Assembly: GCA_023417515.1 (NCBI GenBank)
Contig: JAEZFL010000086.1
Location: 1-36,169 of the forward strand
DNA length: 36,169 bases
Reading direction: 5' to 3'
From: Pseudomonadota bacterium
Lineage (GTDB): Bacteria; Pseudomonadota; Alphaproteobacteria; Sphingomonadales; Sphingomonadaceae
The notes below the pieces were generated by a model. That model was not told the origin of the DNA. It saw only the letters and a program-made list of their open reading frames with translations, and ran no database searches. Position 1 is the stretch's first letter. Each line of letters begins with the position of its first letter. Below, one piece after another: positions 24,794 to 32,307 of this stretch. The translations under genes were made by a program, and so were the position numbers.

Positions 24794-24853
24794 GATCGGC
24801 GTGACGGCGCGGGTGCCGGGCCGGCGGTCGCGCCCGCCCGCCTCGCCACCGCT

Positions 24854-25849
24854 CTAGACGCCGTGATAGTCGCGGTACCAGGCGACGAAATTGGGAATTC
24901 CGACCTCGATCGGCGTGGTCGGCGCGAAGCCGAGGTCGCCCTGGATCGCGCTGATGTCGGCGAAGGTGTCGCGCACGTCTCCGGCCTGCATCGGAAGAAG
25001 TCTTTTCTCCGCCTTGCGCCCGCAGGCCTGCTCGATCAGCGCGATCATCTTGGTCAGCTCCTCGGAGCGATGATTGCCGATATTGTAGAGCCGGTGCGGA
25101 CCGCGGCTGCCTCCGGCCTTCTCCTCGCCGTCGTCGGGCGGCGGATTGTCGAGCGCCGCGACCACGCCGGTGACGATGTCGTCGATATAGGTGAAGTCGC
25201 GCCGCATGTTGCCTTCGCCGAACACGTCGATCGGCCGGCCCTCGAGGATCGCCTTGGTGAAGATCCACATCGCCATGTCGGGGCGCCCCCACGGCCCATA
25301 GACGGTGAAGAACCTGAGGCCGGTCTGCGGCAGCCGGTAGAGATGAGCGTAGGTCTCGCTGATCAGCTCGTCCGCCTTCTTGGTCGCGGCATAAAGCGAC
25401 AGCGGGTGGTCGACGCGGTCGTCGACGCTGAACGGCAGGTTGGTGTTGCCGCCGTAGACCGATGACGACGAGGCGTAGACGAGATGGCTGGAACCGCGAT
25501 TCCGCGCGACCTCGGCCAGATTGAGGTGCCCGACCAGGTTGGAATGGACGTAAGCGTGCGGGTTCTCGATCGAATAGCGAACGCCGGCCTGGGCGCCGAG
25601 GTGGACGATGCGGTCGAAGTCGGCCCCGCGCAGCCCCTCCGTCAACGCGCCCCAGTCGGCGAAATCGAGCTCGAGGAAACGGAACCGGTCCTGATATTCC
25701 CCAAGCAGGGCCAGGCGGTTCCGCTTGAGCTGCGGATCGTAATAATCGTTGACGTTGTCGACTCCAATGACCGTGTCGCCGCGGTCGAGAAGGCGAAGGG
25801 CAACGCTGTGGCCGATGAAGCCGGCGGCCCCAGTCACGAGAACGGTCAT
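24854..25849 (-). CDS. UDP-glucuronate 4-epimerase (LspL/CapI family)
   Basis: A 331-residue extended SDR that interconverts UDP-glucuronate and UDP-galacturonate. Motifs are TGAAGFIG (NAD), DNVNDYYDPQLKR, HLGAQAGVRYSIENP, YASSSSVYG, catalytic YAATKKAD, and TGLRFFTVYGPWGRPDMA, highly characteristic of the CapI/LspL epimerases, plus MRRDFTYIDDI. ATG 25849 starts at the Rossmann strand. It is transcribed on the minus strand toward the dehydrogenase (convergent, 60-nt gap) and divergently from the Wzy-like gene. It would provide galacturonic acid for the glycan. A UDP-HexNAcA substrate cannot be excluded. Confidence 0.9.
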   Translation of the reverse strand: MTVLVTGAAGFIGHSVALRLLDRGDTVIGVDNVNDYYDPQLKRNRLALLGEYQDRFRFLELDFADWGALTEGLRGADFDRIVHLGAQAGVRYSIENPHAYVHSNLVGHLNLAEVARNRGSSHLVYASSSSVYGGNTNLPFSVDDRVDHPLSLYAATKKADELISETYAHLYRLPQTGLRFFTVYGPWGRPDMAMWIFTKAILEGRPIDVFGEGNMRRDFTYIDDIVTGVVAALDNPPPDDGEEKAGGSRGPHRLYNIGNHRSEELTKMIALIEQACGRKAEKRLLPMQAGDVRDTFADISAIQGDLGFAPTTPIEVGIPNFVAWYRDYHGV

Positions 25850-25956
25850 CGAAGTGATTGTCCCAGGTCAGCAGTCTTGCCGGTGGCTTATCCCCACTTG
25901 CCGGGCATGCCAAGGGCAGCCGGCCCCGCTTCGCTGGCGCAGGACCTTTTCCAATG

Positions 25957-25986
25957 TTGTCAGATGCGTGACCCGAGCGCTATGGC
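25957..25986 (+). promoter_or_regulatory. Possible sigma70-type promoter for the polysaccharide operon
   Basis: TTGTCA (25957-25962) and TATGGC (25981-25986) are separated by 18 bases, 5 of 6 and 3 of 6 matches to consensus, about 130 nt before the Wzy-like start. The 25850-26118 gap between two divergent genes has no other recognised element. Confidence 0.3.
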
Positions 25987-26118
25987 AGGCGTCACGCCGC
26001 AGAGGCGGCGGCCCGGCGCCACTGTCATTCTATCGACCATCCAGAGCCGTCCGATTGCGACCTGCCCGCCCGATCCCTTCCCAACGCCTAACCTTCGCTG
26101 CGCCACCAGGAACCCGCA

Positions 26119-27300
26119 ATGCTTGACCTCGATATCATCGAAATAACCGGGATCGGCTGGTTGGGGATATTTCTGGGCTTTGCAGCGGTGTTCATGATGG
26201 GGCGCCGCGAGGAGGGGATCGCCCGCGTCGGCGTGATGTTCTTCCTCGCTCTCCTCCAGGTCATCACGGCGATCTATTTTTTCCAGTGGGCCGTGAGCGG
26301 CAACATCACGGATGCAATTACCTACTACACCGATCCCTATGACTGGCGTCGGAACGGCTTTGGACTGAATACTCAGTTCATCATCTGGTCCGTGCAGGGG
26401 CTGAAATCCTTGGCAGGCGGAACTTATCTCGACTATTTCCTTCTGTTCCAGGCGACCGGAACTTGGGGCGTCGCTTTTCTCCTGCTGACCTACGACGATA
26501 TATTCAAGATGGCCGAGCGGCCGCCTTACCGCCCGATCTACCTTACCCTGTTCATGCCCGGCATCCACTTCTGGACCGCTTATATCGGCAAGGACGGCCT
26601 TCTCTTCCTCGCCGCCGCGATGACGGTCTGGGCGGCGGTTCATATCCGCGCGCGATGGCTCGTCTTCGCCGCCGCGGTCGTCATCATGATCCTGGTGCGC
26701 CCCCACATCGCCCTGCTCGCCGTGTCGGCCGGTGCGGTCGGCATCGCCTTCGACAAGCATGCGAGTCCGGCGATACGCATCGCCCTGATCGCAATGGCGC
26801 TGATGGCCTTCTCCTTCGCTGCGACGACGATCCAGGACACGTTCCGGATCGACGTCACCAACGCGGATTCGGTGAGCGACTTCCTCTCGACCTATTCCGA
26901 GATCACGCAGACCGTGGCCGGCTCGACGACCGTTTATTACGAATCCTATTTCGTCCGCGTTTTCAGCCTGCTCTTCCGGCCGCTCTTCTTCGATGCCGGC
27001 GGTTTCCTCGGTCTGGTGGCGTCATTCGAGAACCTGTTCATCCTGTTCATGGTCTCGCTCATCCTCTACCGGATCACCTGGGTCATCACCCTGTTCAGGC
27101 ACCTGTTCGTGATCCGGTTCGCGGTTCTGTTCGCGCTGGCTCTGACCGCCCTCCTCGCGCTGATGTACTACAATGTCGGCCTCGGCCTCCGGCAGAAGCT
27201 GATGATGATGCCGGCCTATCTCACAGTGTTCGCGGCGGTGGTGGCGACGTCGCAGCGGGTGAAGTCGGTGCAGCGGCGGGCGCGGCCGCAACCTGCGTGA
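26119..27300 (+). CDS. Multi-spanning membrane protein, candidate Wzy-type polymerase
   Basis: A 393-residue protein with about ten hydrophobic segments and a larger loop around residues 245-290 (NADSVSDFLSTYSEITQ...). Topology, length and its position at the head of a glycan operon fit an O-antigen/capsule polymerase (Wzy-like), a family whose sequences are too divergent for motif proof. It could also be another unclassified polysaccharide membrane protein. AGGAA precedes the ATG. The stretch is visibly less GC-rich than its neighbours, common for wzy genes and hinting at different ancestry. The stop overlaps the GTG of the next glycosyltransferase by 4 nt. Confidence 0.7.
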   Translation: MLDLDIIEITGIGWLGIFLGFAAVFMMGRREEGIARVGVMFFLALLQVITAIYFFQWAVSGNITDAITYYTDPYDWRRNGFGLNTQFIIWSVQGLKSLAGGTYLDYFLLFQATGTWGVAFLLLTYDDIFKMAERPPYRPIYLTLFMPGIHFWTAYIGKDGLLFLAAAMTVWAAVHIRARWLVFAAAVVIMILVRPHIALLAVSAGAVGIAFDKHASPAIRIALIAMALMAFSFAATTIQDTFRIDVTNADSVSDFLSTYSEITQTVAGSTTVYYESYFVRVFSLLFRPLFFDAGGFLGLVASFENLFILFMVSLILYRITWVITLFRHLFVIRFAVLFALALTALLALMYYNVGLGLRQKLMMMPAYLTVFAAVVATSQRVKSVQRRARPQPA

Positions 27301-28412
27301 GCGACCGCCGAACGGTGGTGGTGCTGGGGTCCTATGCGCCGTCGCTGATCCTGTTCCGAGGACCGCTCATCGCCGCTCTGGTCGACCGCGGCTACCACGT
27401 CGTGGCGATGGCTCCGGCGATCGACGACGAGGTGGCGGCGAAGGTCCGAGCCCTCGGGGCGGAGCCGCGTCAGGTCGACCTCGTCAATGCGAGCATGAAC
27501 CCGGTTTCGACGCTGAAGTCGGTGGCGGCGCTTCGGCGCATGTTCGCGGAGATCAAGCCGCACGCGGTGCTGTCCTACACGATCAAGCCGGTGACTCTCG
27601 GCAGCCTCGCCGCAGCCGCCGCTGGCGTTCCCAAGATCATCGCGCTGATCACCGGCCTCGGCTTCGCCTTCATCCCCGGCGCCGGGGCCAAGCGGCGGAT
27701 CGGCCGCGCGGTCGCCACCTTCCTCTACCGCCGCGCGCTCAGGAAGGCGCATGTCGTCATCTTCCAAAATCCCGACGACCGTCGCTTCTTCGCGGAGAAC
27801 GGGCTGCTGCGCGGCAAGGACGCGACAGTGGTGAACGGGTCGGGCATCGACCTCGCCCACTTCACCCCCGCGCCGCTGCCCGCCGAGCCGCGCTTCCTGA
27901 TGATCGCGCGCCTGCTCGGCGACAAGGGCGTGCGCGAATATGCCGCCGCCGCCGCCGCGCTGAAGCAGCGCCATCCGCAGGTGACATTCGGCCTGGTCGG
28001 CTATTTCGACCCTTCGCCCGACGGCATCACCCGCGAGGAGTTCGAGACCTGGAACGGCGCGGTCGACTTCCTCGGCAAGCTCGACGACGTGCGGCCGGCC
28101 ATCGCCGACGCCAGCGTCTACGTCCTCCCCTCCTATCGTGAGGGAACGCCGCGCTCGTCGCTCGAGGCGATGGCGATGGGCCGGCCGATCGTCACCACCG
28201 ACGCGGTCGGCTGCCGCGAAACGGTCGAGGACGGAGTCAACGGCTTCCTCGTCGATGTGCGCAGCGCCGCGAGCCTTGCGGAAGGCATGGAGAAGTTCAT
28301 CCGGGACCCGTCGCTCATCCCGCGGATGGGCGCGGTATCGCGGCGGATCGCCGAGCGCAGGTTCGACGTTCACCGAGTCAACGATGCGATACTCGCGGCG
28401 GCGGAGCTGTGA
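27297..28412 (+). CDS. Glycosyltransferase family 4
   Basis: A 371-residue GT-B glycosyltransferase. The N-terminal half has LGSYAPSLILFRGPLI and SYTIKPVTLGSLAA. The C-terminal half has GSGIDLAHF, IARLLGDKGVREY and the EX7E motif in SYREGTPRSSLEAM, the nucleotide-sugar binding signature of GT4. The general pattern resembles PglA/WbpH-like enzymes adding a second sugar to an undecaprenyl-linked acceptor, but donor and acceptor cannot be read. The frame is open far upstream inside the preceding gene. GTG 27297 is chosen because it makes a GTGA overlap and starts just before the first beta strand. Translation is coupled on both sides. Confidence 0.88.
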   Translation: MSDRRTVVVLGSYAPSLILFRGPLIAALVDRGYHVVAMAPAIDDEVAAKVRALGAEPRQVDLVNASMNPVSTLKSVAALRRMFAEIKPHAVLSYTIKPVTLGSLAAAAAGVPKIIALITGLGFAFIPGAGAKRRIGRAVATFLYRRALRKAHVVIFQNPDDRRFFAENGLLRGKDATVVNGSGIDLAHFTPAPLPAEPRFLMIARLLGDKGVREYAAAAAALKQRHPQVTFGLVGYFDPSPDGITREEFETWNGAVDFLGKLDDVRPAIADASVYVLPSYREGTPRSSLEAMAMGRPIVTTDAVGCRETVEDGVNGFLVDVRSAASLAEGMEKFIRDPSLIPRMGAVSRRIAERRFDVHRVNDAILAAAEL

Positions 28413-29059
28413 GCATGGCCAAGCGATTGCTCGATATCGTTGCCGCGGCCGCCGCCCTGATACTCGGCGCGCCGATCCTGCTTCTCATCGCGCTGGCCGT
28501 GCTGCTCACCATGGGCCGGCCGATATTGTTCCGCCAGCAGCGCCCGGGGCTTCACGGCAAGCCGTTCCAGCTGCTCAAGTTCCGCACCATGCGGGACGAC
28601 GCACGGCTCGGCACCGACGTCGCTTCCGACGCGCGGAGGCTCACCCGCACCGGCCGCTTCCTGCGCGCGACCAGCCTCGACGAGCTGCCGGAGCTGTGGA
28701 ACGTGCTCAGGGGCGACATGAGCCTGGTCGGCCCGCGGCCTTTGCTGATGCAATATCTCGACCGCTATACGCCCGAGCAGGCACGCCGCCACGACGTTCG
28801 CCCGGGCCTCACCGGCTGGGCCCAGGTCAACGGCCGCAACGCCTTGTCGTGGGAGGAGAAGTTCGCGCTCGACACCTGGTATGTCGACAACCGGAGCTTC
28901 TGGCTCGACGTCAGGATCATCCTCATGACCGTGCGGAGCCTGTTCAGGCCGCGCGGAATCAGTGCGGAAGGGTCTGCAACCATGCACGAGTTCATGGGTT
29001 CGGAGGCTGCGCCTCCGCCAAGGCCGGCGCCGCCCGCACCTGTCCGTCGCTTCCCTTGA
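28409..29059 (+). CDS. PglC/WcaJ-type phosphoglycosyltransferase (sugar transferase)
   Basis: A 216-residue small bacterial sugar transferase that moves a phosphosugar from a UDP-sugar to undecaprenyl phosphate, starting glycan assembly at the inner membrane. An N-terminal re-entrant hydrophobic segment (about 8-35) leads to KFRTM, SLDELPELWNVLRGDMSLVGPRP (containing the catalytic Asp-Glu) and RPGLTGWAQVNGRN. It lacks the four extra N-terminal TM helices of WcaJ/WbaP, so it is the PglC-size form. The Pro/Ala-rich tail of about 25 residues is unusual. GTG 28409 overlaps the upstream stop (GTGA); ATG 28415 is the alternative. With the neighbouring 4,6-dehydratase and aminotransferase, the first sugar is probably bacillosamine-like. 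Confidence 0.92.
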   Translation: MSMAKRLLDIVAAAAALILGAPILLLIALAVLLTMGRPILFRQQRPGLHGKPFQLLKFRTMRDDARLGTDVASDARRLTRTGRFLRATSLDELPELWNVLRGDMSLVGPRPLLMQYLDRYTPEQARRHDVRPGLTGWAQVNGRNALSWEEKFALDTWYVDNRSFWLDVRIILMTVRSLFRPRGISAEGSATMHEFMGSEAAPPPRPAPPAPVRRFP

Positions 29060-29107
29060 AGGACGGATCGGGGTAGAGCGAAACGAAGAGTTTTCGGGGA
29101 ATTTTCA

Positions 29108-30331
29108 GTGCCGGCCGCCACCAACCAGGGGAACCGTGACATCGCGGTGCCGTCTCAGGACCTCGCGCTTCGTCCCGACGAGGCCTGGCCTTTCTATGCC
29201 GAGGACGAGGTCGAGGCCGCCGCCCGGGTCCTGCGCTCGGGCAAGGTCAACCAATGGACCGGCCCGGATGTCTTCGCCTTCCAGGATGCGTGCACTCAGC
29301 GCTTCGGCGGCGGCAACGGAATCGCGCTGGCCAACGGCTCGCTGGCGCTCGAGCTGGCGCTGAAGGCATTCGGCATCGGTCCTGGAGACGAAGTGGTGGT
29401 GACCCCGCGCACCTTCGTCGCTTCCGCTTTCTGCGCGATGCTGGTCGGCGCCACCCCGGTCTTCGCCGACGTCGATCCCGACAGCGGCAACATCACCCCC
29501 GAGACGATTGCGCCGGTTCTGACTGACCGCACCAAGGCGATCATTCCCGTCCATCTCGGCGGCTGGCCGGCCGACATGCCCGGAATCATGGCGCTCGCCG
29601 GCCCTCGCGGAATCAAGGTGATCGAGGATTGCGCGCAGGCGCAGGGCGCCGCGATCGACGGCCGCACAATCGGCAGCTTCGGCGACTCCGCGGCTTTCTC
29701 CTTCTGCCAGGACAAGATCATCACCACCGGCGGCGAAGGCGGCTTCCTCAGTTTCCAGGACCGCGAGGCCTGGGAATGGGCCTGTTCGTTCAAGGACCAT
29801 GGCAAGAGCTGGGAGAAGGTGAACACGCCCGCCGTCAACCCGGGCATGTTCCGCTGGCTCCACGACAGCGTCGGCACCAACTGGCGGCTGACCGGCCCGC
29901 AGGCGGCGATCGGCCTCGCCCAGCTCGCCAAGCTCGACGCCTGGACCGCGGCGCGCACGCGCAACGCCGCAATCTATACCGAGGCGCTGGCGCAGGTTCG
30001 CGGCCTGCGCCTGCCGGCGCCGCGCGACGGCGTGACCCACGCTTATTACCGCCACTATTTCTACATCGACGCGCCCGAGGGCGAGGCCGAGCGGCTGCGC
30101 TCCGAGATTCTGCGCCGTGCCGCCGAGGCGAAGCTCCGGCTGTTCTCCGGCTCGTGCAGCGAAGTCTATCGCGAGGCCGCGTTCGCCGGCCTTCCCGAAC
30201 CGGATTGCCCGGTCGCTCGGGCGCTGACCGGCAGCAGCCTGGCGGTCGAGGTCCACCCGACCCTGCGTCCCGATCTGACCGCGCGGCGCGCCGAGGCGCT
30301 GGCAGGGATCCTCGCGGAGGTGCTGGCCTGA
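29108..30331 (+). CDS. PLP-dependent sugar aminotransferase, DegT/DnrJ/EryC1 (PglE-like)
   Basis: A 407-residue aminotransferase expected to aminate the 4-keto group of a UDP-4-keto-6-deoxy-HexNAc. Typical elements are SGKVNQWTG, ALANGSLALELAL, VTPRTFVASA, IPVHLGGWPADM, VIEDCAQAQGA and SFCQDKIITTGGEGG with the PLP-binding Lys. Near the C-terminus, SGSCSEVYRE is shared with the PglE/perosamine-synthase branch. GTG 29108 has GGGGAA eight bases upstream. A 48-nt gap separates it from the phosphoglycosyltransferase, and only 2 nt separate it from the dehydratase, which makes its substrate. Confidence 0.92.
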   Translation: MPAATNQGNRDIAVPSQDLALRPDEAWPFYAEDEVEAAARVLRSGKVNQWTGPDVFAFQDACTQRFGGGNGIALANGSLALELALKAFGIGPGDEVVVTPRTFVASAFCAMLVGATPVFADVDPDSGNITPETIAPVLTDRTKAIIPVHLGGWPADMPGIMALAGPRGIKVIEDCAQAQGAAIDGRTIGSFGDSAAFSFCQDKIITTGGEGGFLSFQDREAWEWACSFKDHGKSWEKVNTPAVNPGMFRWLHDSVGTNWRLTGPQAAIGLAQLAKLDAWTAARTRNAAIYTEALAQVRGLRLPAPRDGVTHAYYRHYFYIDAPEGEAERLRSEILRRAAEAKLRLFSGSCSEVYREAAFAGLPEPDCPVARALTGSSLAVEVHPTLRPDLTARRAEALAGILAEVLA

Positions 30332-30333
30332 CC

Positions 30334-32307
30334 ATGCAAGCGATCCGCAACATCTCGCTGAGGAGCCGTGCGCAAAAGCGCGCAATCCTGATCGGCTTCG
30401 ACCTGCTCGCGATGGCGCTGGCTTTGTGGGCGGCGTTCAGCGTGCGCCTCGGGATCCTCTATTTCCCGACCGAGCCGGTCGTCCTCGCCTCGGCTGCCTT
30501 GTCCTTCCTGGTCGGGATCTTCGCCCTGTGGCGATTGCAGGTCTATCACCTGGTCCTGCGCTATTTCGACATGCGCGCGACCGGGCGCATCTTCGCGGCC
30601 GCGGCGCTGACGGCGGTCGCCTGGGTGGTGCTCATCTACCTCACCCAGGAACAGATCACCTTCTCGGGAATCGAGATCATGGTGCCGCGCTCGGTCGGCA
30701 TCATCTATTGCGGCTTCCTCTTCCTGATCCTGTTCCTCGGCCGCTACGCCATGCACCTCTCCCTGGCGTCGGCGTGGACCGACGGCGGCGGGCAGGGCGG
30801 CCGCGGAATCGCGATTTACGGGGTCAATCCGGCGGGAATCAGCCTCGCCCAGTCGCTTCGCCTCAAGGGCGATCTCCATCTCGCCGCCTTCATCGAGGAC
30901 GATCCCGCGCTTCACGGCCAGCTCATCGCCGGAGTGCCGGTCTATTCGCCGGCGGCCCTGCCCGGCCTCGCCCGCAGCCGCCAGGTCGAGGAGGTGCTAC
31001 TTGCGATGCCCAAGGCGTCGCGCTCGCAGCGCCTGATGGCCATCTCCCGCCTCACCGATCTCAACCTCGCGGTGAAAACCATTCCCGCGCCCGAGGAGAT
31101 CATGTCGGGCCGCTATACGATCAGCGACCTTCGACCGATCGACGTCGGCGATCTGCTGCGCCGCAACACGGTGGAACCGCTGGTCGGCCTCATCCGCCAG
31201 GCGGTCGCCGGCCGCACCATCCTGGTGACCGGCGCCGGCGGCTCGATCGGCTCGGAAATCTGCCGCCAGGTGCTGCGCGCCCAGCCGACCAAGCTGGTCC
31301 TGTTCGATCACAGCGAGTTCGGGCTCTACAGCATCGAGCAGGAGCTCCTGGAGGCGCTCGAGCAGATGTCCCCCGACGAGCGGCCCGAGCTCGCGACCGA
31401 GATGGGCTCGATGCTGAACGACCAGCTCGTCCGTCGGATCATCGCCGACCACGGCATCGACACCATCTACCATGCCGCCGCCTACAAGCATGTGCCGCTG
31501 CTTGAGCTGAACGAGCCGGTCGGCGTCGACAACAATGTGTTCGGCACCCTCATCCTCGCCAAGGCGGCGTTCGACGCCAGGCTTACCCGCTTCACGATGA
31601 TCTCGACCGACAAGGCGGTGCGCCCCAAGAGCGTGATGGGCGCGAGCAAGCGAGTCGCCGAGCTGATCATCCAGGGCCTCGCCGAGCAGGAGGGCTGCGC
31701 CACCCGCTTCGGGATCGTCCGCTTCGGCAACGTGCTCGATTCCTCGGGCTCGGTGGTCCAGCGCTTCCGCGAGCAGATCAAGGCGGGCGGCCCGGTCACC
31801 GTCACCCATCCCGAGATCACCCGCTTCTTCATGTCGATCCCGGAGGCCACCCAGCTCGTCCTCCAGGCCAGCGCCATGGCCGAGAAGGGCGAGGTGTTCG
31901 TGCTCGACATGGGCGAGCCGGTGAAGATCGCCGACCTCGCCCGCAACATGATCGCCTTGTCAGGGATGACGGTCCGCGACGAGCGCAACCCGACCGGCGA
32001 CGTCGCCATCGAATATGTCGGCCTTCGCCCCGGCGAGAAGCTCTACGAGGAGCTGTTCGTCGGGGAGGACACGAAGCCCACCGCCCATCCCGGGATCCAG
32101 ATGGCGCGCGAGGGCTCGCTGCCCTTCGACTCGCTCGAGCGCCATCTCGCGGTGTTGCGCGATGCCGTTCACAGGCTCGACTGCGCCGCGGTGCGCGACA
32201 AGTTGAACGAGCTGATCGCCCCCGACCGCGGCCGGCTCAGCGCTGCCGGCGCGGTGGAGGAGTCGAACGTCGTTCCGCTCGACGGGCGGAGCGCTTCCCG
32301 CCAGTGA
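30334..32307 (+). CDS. Membrane UDP-GlcNAc 4,6-dehydratase (PglF/WbpM/CapD family)
   Basis: A 657-residue protein with four or five N-terminal membrane helices (residues about 15-150). A CoA-binding-like Rossmann region (about 150-280) precedes an extended SDR domain beginning TGAGGSIGSEIC (about residue 302). YHAAAYKHVPLLE, STDKAVRPKSVMGASKR and VRFGNVLDSSGSV are the hallmarks of the inverting/retaining 4,6-dehydratases of this family. In family members the SMK-type triad replaces SYK, as the VMGASK segment suggests. It would make the 4-keto-6-deoxy precursor for the adjacent aminotransferase. ATG 30334 is two bases after that gene; its GGAGG is rather far upstream, implying coupling. Its stop overlaps the next GTG by 4 nt. 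Confidence 0.93.
   Translation: MQAIRNISLRSRAQKRAILIGFDLLAMALALWAAFSVRLGILYFPTEPVVLASAALSFLVGIFALWRLQVYHLVLRYFDMRATGRIFAAAALTAVAWVVLIYLTQEQITFSGIEIMVPRSVGIIYCGFLFLILFLGRYAMHLSLASAWTDGGGQGGRGIAIYGVNPAGISLAQSLRLKGDLHLAAFIEDDPALHGQLIAGVPVYSPAALPGLARSRQVEEVLLAMPKASRSQRLMAISRLTDLNLAVKTIPAPEEIMSGRYTISDLRPIDVGDLLRRNTVEPLVGLIRQAVAGRTILVTGAGGSIGSEICRQVLRAQPTKLVLFDHSEFGLYSIEQELLEALEQMSPDERPELATEMGSMLNDQLVRRIIADHGIDTIYHAAAYKHVPLLELNEPVGVDNNVFGTLILAKAAFDARLTRFTMISTDKAVRPKSVMGASKRVAELIIQGLAEQEGCATRFGIVRFGNVLDSSGSVVQRFREQIKAGGPVTVTHPEITRFFMSIPEATQLVLQASAMAEKGEVFVLDMGEPVKIADLARNMIALSGMTVRDERNPTGDVAIEYVGLRPGEKLYEELFVGEDTKPTAHPGIQMAREGSLPFDSLERHLAVLRDAVHRLDCAAVRDKLNELIAPDRGRLSAAGAVEESNVVPLDGRSASRQ

Noticed and set aside
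26463..27296. N-terminal extension of the GT4 enzyme inside the Wzy-like gene
   Set aside because: The extension translates to Arg/Pro-rich out-of-frame sequence; the real enzyme begins at GTG 27297.
29629..30333. N-terminal extension of the 4,6-dehydratase inside the aminotransferase gene
   Set aside because: Out-of-frame translation of a well-supported gene; ATG 30334 starts the membrane domain.
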